A stretch of DNA of 64,000 bases from Paulownia fortunei (GCA_019321725.1 CM033116.1:3344642-3408641); one strand, 5' to 3'; counted from the first letter of the stretch, positions 12,061-25,961 are shown. Notes: generated by a model not told the origin, from the sequence alone. Numbers and translations: made by a program.

Positions 12061-14159
12061 GCTATGAACTGACTGGAAGGCAGAAAATGCTGCATCCAGT
12101 CTTGGTACTCCCTAATCTCAATCTTCTTTCTTTCCTTAAGTTTTTTGCTTAAGCCTTAGCCACTAGCCACTGATAAATTAGTTTCCTCCCATTGAGTAAT
12201 TTGATTGCGTTGCGCTTTTTCAGATTATAAAGACAGAAAGTGAGCTGAGTCTGACAGTAATGTTGCTTGCGGCAAACCATCAATGCTCATATTAGAACTT
12301 TCAGTTTGTTGCTGATCCAAGTCTTTGTTGCGTATGATCACTGTAAATGTGAGGTGAGTTGCTTATTTGGAAGGATGAATATATCATTTAGCAGTCCTCG
12401 AGATGCAGTGCATAAGGATATTGAGTCCTTTATATTACAATATGTGTTAGTGGATAATACTGTTTCACGAAATCATTTCAACCAAAAAGATATTTGAATA
12501 GTGGAGGAATAATATATTAATCCTCACTTATAAGCATGTGCTCGATATTCATAATTCCATCGAAACATTAAATTAGAAAGTCAGAATGCTACTTTGTTGG
12601 AAAAATTACTTATAATTGAAACCGGTGGTATAATGAATTAATTTGGTTTATTGTTGGGACATAATGGAAGTCATTAACTTGTTAAGAAGACTAATAAATC
12701 CATATAGACATAAGAAGAAAAACAATTTTGTGATTTTCATTAATCTACAAAATATGTATGATTGACTTTCCAAAGGTGTATTATATCTGGTTATAGAAAA
12801 CAAAACAGTTAAATTAGATTGACAATGACTATTTAACATACATATAACTATGTGGTTTTAGATGAATTAATTGAAGGGAAATGTTTTATGAATTCTGTGA
12901 GCAGAACACCTTAAATTCTTGAGAAACTCTGATTGAGATGAAGCACCTGGGATATGCAGGTTGCATGCTTGGACAGTGTTCAACAGCCATTGTACATACT
13001 ATTCCAGACTGATCTACCATCTCCTCTAGATGAAAAAGATGTCCTCGTTGAACTAGTACAAGAACTATTTCACTGAGAATTTGGAGCTTGATTTAATTTC
13101 TTGTTTTAAATATGTTGCATACCCTTGGAATCCAAGTCGCATGAGCTTGAATTCAACTCCTTAGTCGGGAATTGATCTGAAATCCAGTGAGTTCCTTAGA
13201 TTTGTTCTGACGTCCCCCCAGCTAAAATCCTTTGACATTTAAGTAAGTAGAGATTGAGAGGCTACTCTTGGAAGGTAAATAGTAATTAATGCATAGTAAA
13301 TAATGTGTCTTGTGAACTTACTGTAAGAAGGTAAATTTGCAATAGTTAGTGTCATGCATCTTTGCATTGCATTACTTCTGGAAGGGGATGGTATGGTTAG
13401 GAGTCTTTCAGACCCTTAACAGACATTTAAGTGGTGCACAATCCTTCTGATAGCCCTCTGAGGTTCCATCCAGAACATGAAAGAGGGTCCATTCTGAAGT
13501 GCTGTCCTAGAAGAGCTAACCATGGCTCATGTTCATTTTAGTAATTTTGGTTCCCTTGAATCATTAAATATATTTATGCCGTATCATTTTTTTTTCCAAT
13601 TATTACCAGGAAATTCAAGTTCTTTCTCATTAATAATGAAGAGAAATGTTTTAGAAAACATGGTAGCAAAGGCAGGAGGAAAGGCCACATAAATATTTCA
13701 CTTTGAATATTCTTTTACCTTCCCTTTTTTTTTTTTCCTTCTTTTCTTTTTGCCAACTTATCTAGAGAATAAAGTGATGCTCATTTGACAATCTGAACAA
13801 CTGTATCTGCTTTTGTTGTCAGAACGGTTGTATGGCTGTAAATCTTTGTTCCCTCCAGATTGATTCAGGAATATCAGGAACTGATCGATAAGATAACTGC
13901 CAAGAATAATATGGAAAATAATAATTTTTACCCCACAATTATATGAAAAAAGTCCACTTTATAAGTAGTGTACATATTTTGCTATTATATGAACTCATAA
14001 AACGTGTAATTTGATTTGTGTTCTCTCTCACACATATAGAATTATAAATCGTTTCTCATTTTAATAATCGTCATTTGAGATGTATTTTTTTTAAGCTTGT
14101 AGATTTCAACCTATTTAATGAGAATTTTTGACACATTAATTTTATGGCAACAATCGATA

Positions 14160-14322
14160 CTCCTTTTAATTTTTAAAAAAATAATGATATGAAGTTAGTA
14201 ATATTACATTATTGTTTCAGTGAAAGGATAGTTTTGAAATAATTGTTATAATAGTAATAATAGGAATAAAGTTATGTTTCAAAACGTTAAAAATAAATTA
14301 GGACAATAAATTCGAGATGGAG
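14160..14322. mobile_element. Possible degraded Stowaway-like MITE
   Basis: The left end CTCCTTTTAATTTTT and right end GAGATGGAG, with an internal AATTAGGACAATAAATT segment near the right end, resemble a decayed Stowaway of about 163 bp. The left flank has TA, but the right TA is not preserved, so the call is tentative. Confidence 0.35.
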
Positions 14323-17232
14323 TCAAAACCTATTTTATGGTAGTAGAAAAGTAGTTGGAATTTAACACTTGCATCATCAATTTATTTTCAAACAATGGTG
14401 AAAGAGATGGAAATTAAGTGCCTTGTTTGGTTTCATTTTCAAATTTTATTTTTCATTATTTAGAATTTTAAATTACAGTTATTTTACCTGTTTTCGTTAA
14501 AACTACAACTTATCTACTAATATTCATATATTTTTATATGTTTATTAAAATTTATTTTTGAATCTACTAATATTTTATATTTTTTAATATAAAAAATATT
14601 ATATAATAATATATTTTTATTTTTAGAAAATATTCTTACTTTTAAAAATGATTGGAAATGAAATTAAACGAGTTCTAAGAGATAGCGAATGTCACAAGAA
14701 ACGACAAGCGGCATCACCAATTGAACAGAGGCGCGTGATGGGCACCAAGTGGTGTAGGGCGTGGGGAAAGGAAAGTGGATGGTGGGGGAGGGTGGAGGAA
14801 GGAGACAAAAAGTACGGCGGAGGAAATCGCGGGATGAATAGATCCGGTGGTCAGCTTCTGCCCCCACCCCATCCATCAAATATCATAATACCCCCTATTT
14901 GGCCTTTTGCCTTGATGAGTTTTTTCATATACAAGTTTAAAAATTTAACTTTGGATTTACATTTTCTAATTTTTTTTTTTTTTTGGGAAATGGGGCAGTT
15001 AATTTGATATTTTATTTTGAGAAAATATTTTTAATTTATTTATGTTAAAATGTATAATAAAAAAATAAATACGTTTGAAAATAGGGGAATTAGGCATTTC
15101 GAAAAAATAATACCAAAAATAACCTAAAATCTTGATTATCTTAACATATATCCCCCAAAATAATAATTAACATTGAGAATAAATTATTTTTCATATGTCC
15201 CTCAAAAATACTAACAGTGTAATATTATTTCTGATGAAGTGAATATATAGATGGATAAATATTTTATTTTATAAAAAAATAAATATTTATCCATCATTCA
15301 AATATTTAAAATAAATTATTCAAAATATAGGATCAACATGAATTGATATACTTATCAATTATTTAAATATTTGATATATAATTTTATTAATATTATATAT
15401 AATAGTATATATCGAGTATATATTACATTATAAATTTACATATATTCTTATATATATATATACACACACATAAAAATATATAATAAAATATATATTCAAT
15501 ATGCATTACTATAACTAACATCTCTTAAACCTTCAATACACACTACCTTCACATGGATATTACCAAATTCAAAAATATGTGTAGTGGTTGAATATTTAAA
15601 TTAAACAACAAAAAGAAAAAGATGCATTGTAGAGAGGGAGGGAGGGCGGTGGGCTCGAGACAAACCTCGTAATTGGGAGAGTAGGAAAAATAAAAAGGGC
15701 AAGAAGGAAAGGGAAAGGAGTGGGGGCTGACAAGCAGCCGTACTAGTTGTTAGAGCTGCTCTAGCCTCATCCACTACATCTGCGCTGTAACACACTTTTT
15801 CTTCAAATTATATGGAACTTAAAACAAACAACTAGAGAGAGAGAGGATTAATTGATGCCACATGTAATAATACCTACCTTCTTCATGGAACGTGATTACA
15901 ACCGCTTTCTTTTCTTTTCTTTCCTTTTTTTTTTAATATAGGAAATCATTAAATAAATATCAACTATTATACTCAATTTGCGAATTTATTAAATATAAAA
16001 AAATATTATCCACATTAATAAAATTAAACTCAATACCTCTTAATGTTGAGATCTCATCTCATCACTGATGTAAGAATTCATTGGGTGGGCACATAGTTAT
16101 TATTTATTTTTGTTTTGGATATAATATTTGTTATTTTTGCTTATAGCAAAAAAAGAAAAAAAAAATAAGAAAATGATAGGGGATTGTTTTAAATTTGTAA
16201 GTAGGTGGGATTTAAAACTTAGTTACATTAATGTAGTAATTTATAACCAACGTTTTGGGAGATAAATTTCCGAAAAAATTCTTTTGCTTAGTGTTTTTTT
16301 CATTAAATTTTTAAATTCAAATATAATTATCGAAAAATATTCTATCAACGCATTTGTATCGTCCCACTAATAATACGTCACAAGTGCAAAAATGTTCACA
16401 AGTACACAAAAATGATTCCTATATATATATAAATAAAAAATAATAATTTTTGGTCACTACTCCTTCAAAAACTTGTTCTAATTCTACAACTTAAAAAAAA
16501 AAAAAAATAACATTCTTAAAAAGCTAAGGCCTATGAATTATAATCAATCTTAATTTTCAAGTAATCAAGCCACTCTATAAGTTTGTCAAAAGTCAAAACT
16601 ACTATGTACATATTATTGGTATGAAATTTATTATGAATTTATTGTCTTAATTACATTGAAATTCAAGTTTATTTTTGTATACCTAGGACCTATATAATAC
16701 CAACATGTACTTAGAACACGAGGCTAGTCAAAAGTATATGGGACCAAGCCTAATAACACTTAGATTTCTTCATTAGTTTTTGGTCAACTTTTAATTAGAT
16801 GTTGATACTATAATTTATTCTTGCTCTTATAATATTTTTCTTCCTCTCTTCTGAGTGAAATTATTGAAAAATAATTAATAATTAATAATTATTAATTATT
16901 TTTTAGTAATTACTAATAATTTATAATTAATTAATTAAAATAAATAAGCATTGATACATAAGTGAAATTCGAATTCAAAATACCTGCTAACGGTAATTGA
17001 AGACATATAAAGATTTGTTATCAAAAAATCAAATTAAGGCTCTTAAAGTTAAGGAGTCTACGAAATATTCAGTATTTATAATAAAAGAAAAATACCCTTG
17101 ATTTGACACCCACGAGGGAGTTATAGCGCGTGGTACGTATGAGACGAGAGATGAATGAACGACGGAGATGGGGTGTGAGGGTGGGTGCATGTAAGTGCAA
17201 GTGTAGGAGATTATTACGACGAAAGAGGGGGC

Positions 17233-17259
17233 GGGGGGGGGGGGGGGGGGGGGGGGGGG
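17233..17259 (+). repeat. 27-base poly-G run
   Basis: An unbroken run of 27 G follows GGGGGC and precedes CATGGGG. It sits in one of the GC-richer islands of the gene-poor region. Such a tract could form G-quadruplexes on the + strand. Its exact length is uncertain because long homopolymers are error-prone in assemblies. Confidence 0.85.
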
Positions 17260-18409
17260 CATGGGGAGACAGAATTCAGAAAAGTCCTTTTTTCTTTCTC
17301 TGAGACCGCCGCTTTCTTTCTTCAAAAAGCTTTATTGCATTATAGTATTCTACGCATATAAACATATATAGATATATATGTATATAAATATATATATATA
17401 TATTCTGATATACAATTTTTTTTTTATTAGGTTATGCACACATGCATTGCATCATGATTATTACTTCCTCATTCGTATTTTTATGGTTTAATTATTGTCA
17501 TAATTGTGATCCGTACGTAGTTTTAGCTGCTAATTGAATTTTGTATTATTTATTTTGTTAAAACAAAAAGATTATTATTTTGTTTCAAGAAAATGAAACT
17601 TTTGATGCTAGTTTTGCATATGGGTTGAAAATGTAAATATTTTTGAACCTGTTTTGTTTTATTTTCATCTTATTTTCATGTTTTCAGTATTTTCAGAGTT
17701 GAAAATGTATTTATTATATTTTTATTTAACTATATAAATTTAAAATAAAAATATTTTTTTCACTTAAAATGATAATACTTTATGCTTTTTTTTCCAGTTG
17801 ATATTTTTGGTTTCTTTTCAGTTTTCCTCATCGTAATTTAAGGTCCAAAGTTTTTATAAAATATTTACTTGTTACAAAATTAAATTTATTGTATAGTTAC
17901 AAAATACAGAGAATGAAATTACTGAAAAATAAAATAATAAAATAAATATAAATTTATTTGTTTTATGATCAATCATTAATTTTTTGTTAAAAATCAATTG
18001 AAATCTTTGGCTTTCAAGAATTAAAATAATAATAATAATAAAATAAAATAAATTTCAAAACACAAGATAAGATAAAGTGAAAATGGTACTAGAATGTAAT
18101 GACGTGTTGTGGCAATAGTCATATGGTCGGTGATTGTTTATATTAGTGCAACTACGTGGAAGCTGCACACCACGTGACACACAATTCCAATGTTTTTCCA
18201 TCCTTTTATTTTTTTGGGTTAAAATAAAATAAAAAAAAATCAAACCTTTTTAAATTGGATGGAGAAAAATAATTAGTGACAATAAAGTTTTGAGTAATCA
18301 TGAATTGGGCCCGGTGCACAAGAACGAATAAACAAAAAATTAAGATTTAAGACCAACGATAAATGTATTAATTTGATTATAGTATTATCATGTGTACTTA
18401 ATTGATTTA

Positions 18410-18608
18410 TGATATAAAGAAAAATGGACATTATCATGTGAATTAAATGTAATAATAAAAGAGTAAAATCCAAGATTGTATCATGATCGAATAATTTCAA
18501 AGATAATACTTTCTTTTAAATTGACATGACATAAAGAAAAATGGACATTATCATTTATACTAAATATAATAATAAAAGAGTAAAATCAAAGATTGTATCC
18601 GAACCGAA
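18410..18608. repeat. Diverged direct duplication, about 117-bp spacing
   Basis: The segment with ATAAAGAAAAATGGACATTATCAT followed by AATAATAAAAGAGTAAAATC and AAGATTGTATC occurs once near 18412-18482 and again near 18530-18600. The two copies differ by scattered substitutions, marking an older local duplication. Confidence 0.7.
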
Positions 18609-19239
18609 AGATAATTGTGGTTGGGTCCTATATAGTTAAATACAGGAGTGATAAATATTCTGTATTTAATATATAAAAATATATTATGATTTTTTGGTAA
18701 AAATTATAATAAAATAAAATAATATACGAATTTATAGTCATGCGGATAAAATACAAATGCAAATGAATTATTTGGAGCAAATATACAACTTATTTTAATA
18801 TTATTTTTATATGCAGTGTGTGCTTAATTTTAAATTGTGTAAAAATTATTTTATATGTATTTTTATATTAGTTAATTTATATTTATAACATAATTTAAAG
18901 ATTAATTTTTATAAACTAAAATTTTTATTTTTTATAAATGATATTTAATTAATACTTGCAATAATTTTGTATAATTTTCAAATTTAAATAAATAAAATAA
19001 ATATGTATTAAAATAGAATATCATTCATTAATCATTATATGAAATAAATATAATACATATGTTAAACGTTTATATTTAAATAAATATAAATATTATTTTA
19101 TACTATATATAAAGTTTTTTTTTTAATTCTTAGTACATATATATATATATAATCTATAAATATAATAGGTTGGATTTCCAAAATCACGAGGACCATCCAC
19201 TTCAAACAAATTTATTTCAGAAAAATAATAATAAAAAAA

Positions 19240-19263
19240 AACACACACACACACACACACACA
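19240..19263. repeat. (AC)n microsatellite
   Basis: About 11-12 AC units directly after an A-rich stretch. This is a simple-sequence repeat in gene-poor DNA. Confidence 0.9.
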
Positions 19264-19864
19264 AACACTAGAAACTTTTAAGTACCTATGTCCAGGCTTC
19301 AATAATTTGATGGTTCGGAGCACGGGAGTGAATGACAACATGGGCCGAAAAAGAAAGGCTATATGGGGAAGGGACACTTGTCCTTGTACCTTCTCTCCCA
19401 AATATAATTACCCCTTTTCTACTCATTTTCCTCTTTTTTTTATTCTATTTTAATCATAATCTTCAGTCAACTTGCATGTGCTTTTCCAATTTCACATGAT
19501 TATCAGTAAGAATTTATGGGATTATGTTTGTTTTTTACATCACATTGTCTTCGATCACGCATGGTTTTTCTTTGAATATAATTTATCAAATGGTACGTCG
19601 TTCAATACTGATATCGATATTTAGAAAATATATAAAGTTAATCATATTAGAAGACTAATGGGATCGGATCAAACTTTTTACATGTCCTGTGTTAATTGGT
19701 CACAATTAAAATTTATTGAATTAAAAGATAATCCAAACAAACTCGATAAATTTCATATTACAGATTTAAATTTTTTAACTTCAAATTCATTAATTCAAAT
19801 AAAATTTAAAAGATTATAGCTCGTAAATATTATATAATAAATGACATATATACCCTTTCGACTG

Positions 19865-19950
19865 TTCATGATCTTGAACGCTCGCTAATTTTGTGCCATT
19901 ACTCGTATTCATGATCTTGAACGCTCGCTAATTTTGTGTCATTACTCGTG
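19865..19950. repeat. Two-copy 43-bp tandem duplication
   Basis: The units at 19865-19907 and 19908-19950 both start TTCATGATCTTGAACGCTCG and differ at only two positions. This is a recent perfect-register tandem duplication in spacer. Confidence 0.88.
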
Positions 19951-22900
19951 CGACACGACACAATAACATTGTTTTTTCCACAAGAAAAACTATTGTAACT
20001 AAATTACAAGAACATAGAGTTGTACAAATATGTGGTGTTCTTTTCCTTGTTCCCAAAATTAATTAATTTGTGTAGGCATTAATGGAAGTGATTATGCTAA
20101 TTACTTTACATAACCTTTTCCAAGGAATGATTAGGGTGTGTCACTTTGGCTTAAAAAGAAACTGAAACAGAGAATGTCACTCAATTCAGTGCCAGTGGGA
20201 ATATAAAGTGGAAGAACAACCATGTTACTAGTATTATTATCAATCTAGTGGAGCTACAAAAACTACAAAAATTAAATAGTCCATAGCCAATGGAAAGAAT
20301 TGGGAATAAGCCTAGGAATATAGGCCACAATCATAGATATAATCTCCTTTCTGAGTAGGATTATAATATCCCATTAAGGTTGTCTCTACATAGTGATGAG
20401 GGGAGAGAATATTTGCTCGTTCAGGCTTTGGAATTGTGATGGTAGTAAATAGGCACAATTGATGTTGGGGATATCATTGAAAAATCATGATTAGACCACT
20501 TGTTCAAGTTGTGCTTGGATATCATTTTATTATGAATTTAAAATGGTTGTTAACTTTTTTTTTTTTAACTTTTACTATTTTGAAACTTTAAAAGTGCATT
20601 TATTTACATATTTTAATCATATAATTTATTTTTATTTTCAAAAATTATTTTTAAATGTATATTCATACAGAAAACACCATAAAAATAAATATATTTTTAT
20701 TTTTAAACATATATAATTAATATAAAAATAGAAATAATTCAAACATATTTTATTGATACAGAAAAATATAGTAAAAATACTTTCAACCCTAAAAATATTG
20801 AAAATAAGAAATGAATTTGAAAATAAAAAGCAAATGGGGCTAACTTTTATATATTTTATAATTTTGTGATTAGAATAATAAAATCATACATTCTTTCTAA
20901 TTACATGGCTGGTTCTTCCATGAACCTGCAAAATCTAAGATGGTTTTTGGCTAAGTTTATTTAAAAAAAATTGTAGAATCCTCTATTTTTAAGATATTTA
21001 TGGACTTAAAATATATCAAATCTTATTTTAAAAATATTTGGTAAAATAAGATGATGAAGTTTGTTTGAATATTAAAAAAAAAAAGGAATTCTTTACTTTT
21101 TAAAAAATAGTTTATAACATCTTACTATCTTATTTTAGAATATTATAAGTTCAAATTTTTTTTAATAACTTTACTGAAACAATTTAAAATATTTTAAAAA
21201 AAACTCAGATACTCAGCTAAACACCCTCTAAATTTAAAATCAAAACTCCTCATAAATAAATTAAATTGAATCTCAATTTATCATTTTCACCAGGGGTAAT
21301 AAAATGGAAGCAATTGGAATTGAAGTTTGTACATAGGCATTGTAGTGTTGCTGTGCAGTAACCCATAATGCAGCGATGATTGAAACCAGACAACGGATTA
21401 ACACGGCTCTCAAGGTCTGGGGATTGGGAGTTAGAATTTTCAACTCTTTTTTTTTTTTTTTAATTTCTTTTTTGAATTTCTATATTTTGCAAAATAAAAG
21501 CCTGCAAATGCATCACACTCCATTTTGTGTACAATAGTCAACTCTTTGCAGGGCATGGGCGGTGGTGATACAAGACATTTGGATTTAACGCGTGATAGCG
21601 ACATCCATGTGAAAAATTGCTTCTCATCAACAATTTCTTTCTTTTTTTTGGGGGGTAATTATTGAATTTACAAAGTTTTTTTCGGTGCAAATTAGAATAT
21701 TTTTGTATTTTTAGTATTTTTAGAGTTGAATATATTTTTGTTATATTTTTATATAAAAAATATATTTAAATTAGTTACATTTATATATTAACTACGTAAA
21801 TTTCAAAAATAAAAATATATTTATGTTTTTGATGTCTTTGTATGAAAAAACAGAAAATATTGATAGATTTGTAAATGAATTGTGTAGGTGCATAGTAAAT
21901 TTAAAATATTTATTAAAAATAAAAATATATATATTTATGATAAAAATTAATAAAATAATTATATTTTATTGAATTCTAAATAGTAAAAAAATTTATAAAA
22001 ATACCTTTTAATTATAAAAACAAATTGCCATATAACATTTATTATCACATCAATGTATTACTCATTTTTAATTACCATAAAATCGCATTTAAAGACGTTC
22101 CATGTGGCACTTTTACCCCTCTAGCACTATGAACAAACTATAATAAAACATATAGGGAAAATTTAATTTAAATTCGGTTTAGTTGAAACTCAATAACAGT
22201 ATTTGGACTTGTTATTTAATTGATTCACACTCCAAAAAAAGTGTTACAAAATTGTAAGATAACTACAGTTAAACTTACCATATGATTCGTTTGATTTGAC
22301 AATCATTTTTTGACTAAATTTGTCTTTATATAAATTGGGTTTCGTAAGGATTTTATTTCAAAATTATCTCATAATTTCATTTTCCAAATCAACAATAAAT
22401 TTTGTTCTGAGTGATGAAATTAAAGTGTTTTGGATTTGAATTTCAGCAAAAAATGGAAGTAGTAAATCAAAATCAACAAGAAATGATTATTTGCAAATAA
22501 TCCCACCATTCATACGTTTGGTCATGTCAGGGTCAGATTGATAAAGTTTATTACTCTAATTAAGGTTGATCATAATTTACAAACAATTAATACATATAAT
22601 TTATAATTATTATTACATATATATATTTAAATGTTCAAAATGATCAGGAAATTAGGGTTACTCTCCTTGTACTTGCCGTGTTGCAGATCAAATTATATTG
22701 GCATGAGAATTTGGAAAGCCAAAAAAAAAACAAAAAAAAAAAAAACCTAATAAAAGTAAGTAAACTATCATCACCAACATAAAATTCAGATACAATGTAC
22801 CAAATTATTGGCACCAAGGTTCCAAATCGGGCTATTTAAAAAGGGACATGTCCACGCTATTTGTAACAAGGCTGGGACAACCTAAAAATTGGTTCCCAAA

Positions 22901-24062
22901 TTTATTAGCAAAACATAATCTTGTCATTAGGAAAAAAACTTACATGCATGCATGATTATCTTAAGTTATTCAATAGGTCATAGATGTAAGTGTGATTTGA
23001 CCCCAATTAACCAAAGTTAAATGGTGGGGTAAAACTAAATTCCCATCAAGTTCTTTTTTTTTTTTTTTTCCGTACTGAAACAATTACATATTCACTATAA
23101 AATAATAACAATCAATTTTTTCAAAACTACTTCTTATTGTGGTTAGAATAAATGAAGGGAATTTTGGGATACGACCACCCAAAAAATATATAGAATACGT
23201 GAGATTACAATAGTACAATAAAATTATTGAATTCCGACTTAGTATATTACCTCACCGACGTTCAAGTCAATCTTTAAATATAAAGTATCATAAAAAATAA
23301 AATTTATCTTGAAAAATAATATAAAAATAGTGCATTCATACGAAGAAGAGTGAGACTATAACACGATTATGTACATCGGGAGCAACTTTTTATATACGTG
23401 GTCAACAAGAAGTGTCCTAATAATTTTTAAAAAAATTATATAAATTGTTAGTAACTTCTCTTACCATTCTTTTTAAATATGTGAATGACCCTTTTGCCCC
23501 TACCATGTTGGTTATCATTATGTACATACACTCATAAATATCATTGGCCAAATTTTGTGACCCAAGATTTTCTTACAAATTAAAACATGAAATTTTTGTG
23601 TAAGAGGATATGAGCATAGGTAGGCTTCAACTTAGAAGAGATGGTTAGGCTTTTTTTCGATGTCTTTGGAAGGGAAGACATTTAGTAACTTTAGGAGCAA
23701 TTCTTTTTATATTGGAAAAAGATTGGGAAAAAAATCAAAATAAAATAAAAGAGAGTTTGGCATGTGACTTTAGGGCTTCAAAACCATACAAAACCTACAA
23801 AACCCAAAGGCCCCATCTTTAACTCACACACACACAAACACACACAAACTTTTGCTTTTTGTATTCTCTCTCCAATAATCACAAACCATAATCTATGCGA
23901 GAGGTTGAGGGGAACTCACCTCATTTTTCACTTTCTGATGAGAGAGAAAGGTCGCCACCAACAGCACAAAATACTCAACCAAGGGTCTCTGTGTAGTATG
24001 GATGTGGGGGTCTCCTCTTTTCCTAATTGTTATTGCTACTAAGTTGTGCTTTTTTTCATTCA

Positions 24063-24078
24063 TCTCTCTCTCTCTCTC
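24063..24078 (+). repeat. CT microsatellite in the likely LRP1 leader
   Basis: A short TC/CT run about 460 bases before the first GTG/ATG of LRP1, in a pyrimidine-rich stretch typical of plant 5' UTRs. It gives mild support that the region 23.8-24.5 kb is transcribed leader. Confidence 0.5.
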
Positions 24079-24455
24079 TGTGCTGTTCTGCTGTGAGTAC
24101 TGGCATGGGAAGCTCACTAGTCCCTCTAGCAGAGAAAACTTTTTTCATCAAAAAAGCCAAAGCGACAGCAGTAGTAAGTAGCAGTAACATATATATGGAG
24201 TAGAAACTGAGCAGAAAGAAGAAGACCACATCAACAGCAGTAATCGCTATTTACAACATCTCTGCCTCTTTTTTCTCTGCATCTTTATTTCTCTCTGTCT
24301 CAAAATCTTCTTCTGCTCAAAAGAATTTCAGAGACCCCACTTTCTTTTTTTTTTTCAACATATTTAACGGCTCCATCTTAGATTCTTCAAGATTTGGAAA
24401 AGAGCGACCCCTACGGCCCTTGATAGAGACATTTATACAATTGGAATCTATTTGT

Positions 24456-24497
24456 ATGTATATGCAGCTTTGTTGTGCTTGTAGTGAAGATTATTAG
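24456..24497 (+). other. uORF in the LRP1 leader, in frame with the main ORF
   Basis: ATG at 24456 opens a 13-codon frame that stops at TAG 24495-24497. It is in the same frame as the LRP1 protein, only 12 codons upstream of the GTG at 24534 where homology begins. Whether it is in the transcript depends on the start site, which is not known. Confidence 0.45.
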
Positions 24498-24695
24498 GAC
24501 AAGAAAAAAAAGAATTCAGAAGAATCTGCAGTTGTGGCTACTACTCGGAGGCTGCCTTCCGATTCTGGCGCCTTTGCGGATTGGGTTGCTTCATCTTCGG
24601 CCTCAGCGGGGGACCTCTCCCTAGGCTTCAATGCGGGCCCCACCGCCGCAGCCGGTGGCAACGCCGCAAACAACAGTGGACCCACCGCCGGGGGA

Positions 24696-25961
24696 ATGTG
24701 GTCCTCCGCCGCTGCCACCAGGCACATCAACTGCGGCCTCCCTCCGGAATTCTTCTTCGTCGCGCCCGCTTCTTCTTTCCAGCACCACCACCCGGAGGCC
24801 GCAGCCGGTGCCGCAACCACGATCAACTTTGACACTCATTCACTCAATGCCTCCAATGCCATCGGCGTTGGGGTAGGTGTGATCCCTCTCCTCACAGCTG
24901 CCCCTTGTCTCGCGCAGCCGAGTATTGCTGGTGGTGTTGCGGGGGACGAAGAATTGTTGAACAACGCACGCAACCGCGGTAGCGGCGGCGGGATGCAGCT
25001 GTGGCAACATCAGCAGGGACAGAATTCTTCAGCTTACTTGATTAAACCCATGACCCTTGAACACACGAATTTTCTTCAAACTGGAAGTGGAGGCAGTAGT
25101 AGTGGTGGAATTGGTGTGTCTTCTTCCATGGGAGCAGCCACTTGTCAAGATTGTGGAAACCAAGCCAAGAAAGACTGCTCACACAGGAGATGTAGGACTT
25201 GTTGTAAAAGTAGAGGCTATGATTGTGTTACTCACGTGAAGAGCACTTGGGTTCCGGCTGCGCGCCGCCGCGAGCGGCAACTCATGGTCGGGAATGCTGC
25301 CACTGCGGGGTCTTCACAGTCTACTTCAGGTACCAAGAAACCTAGGCTTGGCGGCGCATCTCAAACTACAACTGCTTCTCATACTTCAACTTCTAACACC
25401 ACCCCGCCAAGAAGCTTTGACACCAGTTCTAGCCATCAAGGTATGATCTTTTGCACATTTCTGGGCTCTAGCTCTTGTGAAGTTAAATTTCATTAGTATT
25501 ATATTTCATGTTACGCCTAAAAACCATGCCCCATGAAAGAACCGGAAGAGGAATAGAGGATCTGCGGTTTATATATTATCTTAATTTTGTTTGGTATGCC
25601 TGTAGATGCAAGTTTTAAAGATTCATTGCCAGGCCAAGTGCGTGCTCCAGCAGTTTTCAAGTGTGTGAGAGTAACTGCACTTGACGACGGGGAGGATGAG
25701 TATGCATATCAGGCAGTTGCGAGGATAGGCGGCCACGTTTTCAAAGGTTTTCTGTATGATCAAGGGGTTGAAGGAAGAGATGGACTTCCAAATATATCCG
25801 AATTGCATTTGGGGGGCGGCAGCGGCAGCGCCGGTGGAGGAAATGGTGGCGGAAGGAATGGGGCTTCCTCTTCACCTCCAGTTCTTGATCCTTCTGATAT
25901 ATATGCTGCCTCGGGTGGCGGGTTGCTTGGAGGATCAAGTTATGGTAACCCGATAAATTGA
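24696..25961 (+). CDS. LRP1: LRP1 / SHI-related sequence (SRS) zinc-finger transcription factor
   Basis: A nuclear SHI/STY-family regulator acting in auxin synthesis and lateral-root and gynoecium development. There are two exons, to 25440 and 25606-25961, joined in phase with a GTATGA donor and TGTAG acceptor. The RING-like C3HC3H finger ([12 protein letters not shown] through CKSRGYDC, then [17 protein letters not shown]) and the IGGH domain ([12 protein letters not shown] through [16 protein letters not shown]) define the family. The [10 protein letters not shown] segment and the S/T-rich linker before the intron point to LRP1. From the first in-frame ATG (24696) the protein is 366 residues. 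Family-like sequence continues upstream for 54 codons to GTG 24534, where an Ala-start MATT-type N terminus would be expected (420 residues), but the ATG is missing and a TAG lies upstream at 24495. Identity is firm; the true start is uncertain. Confidence 0.92.

Larger units (their letters stand above)
11646..23700. other. About 12 kb with no recognisable gene
   Basis: Only short, compositionally random frames are present. The first part may hold PPR 3' UTR. Most of the rest is AT-rich, interrupted by GC-richer islands near 14.65-14.88, 15.62-15.79, 17.10-17.33, 18.09-18.20, 21.30-21.45 and 21.54-21.62 kb. The 119-codon frame at 14648 and the 98-codon frame at 17029 lie in these islands but show no domain, no splice context and strong base skew, so they are not called as genes. 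The island at 18.09-18.20 includes a palindromic CACGTG G-box. Confidence 0.55.

Noticed and set aside
14648..15007. 119-codon + strand frame in a GC-richer island
   Set aside because: Gly/Trp/Arg-rich text from G-rich DNA, ending in a poly-T tract. No domain, splice context or homology, and it overlaps an equally long antisense frame.
17029..17325. 98-codon minus-strand frame with a poly-Pro run
   Set aside because: The proline run is only the translation of the 27-base G tract; the rest is low-complexity.
24494..24839. Long frames on the opposite strand and other frames over LRP1 exon 1
   Set aside because: GC-rich exon DNA keeps several frames open. Only the + frame continues into the SRS zinc finger and IGGH domains.
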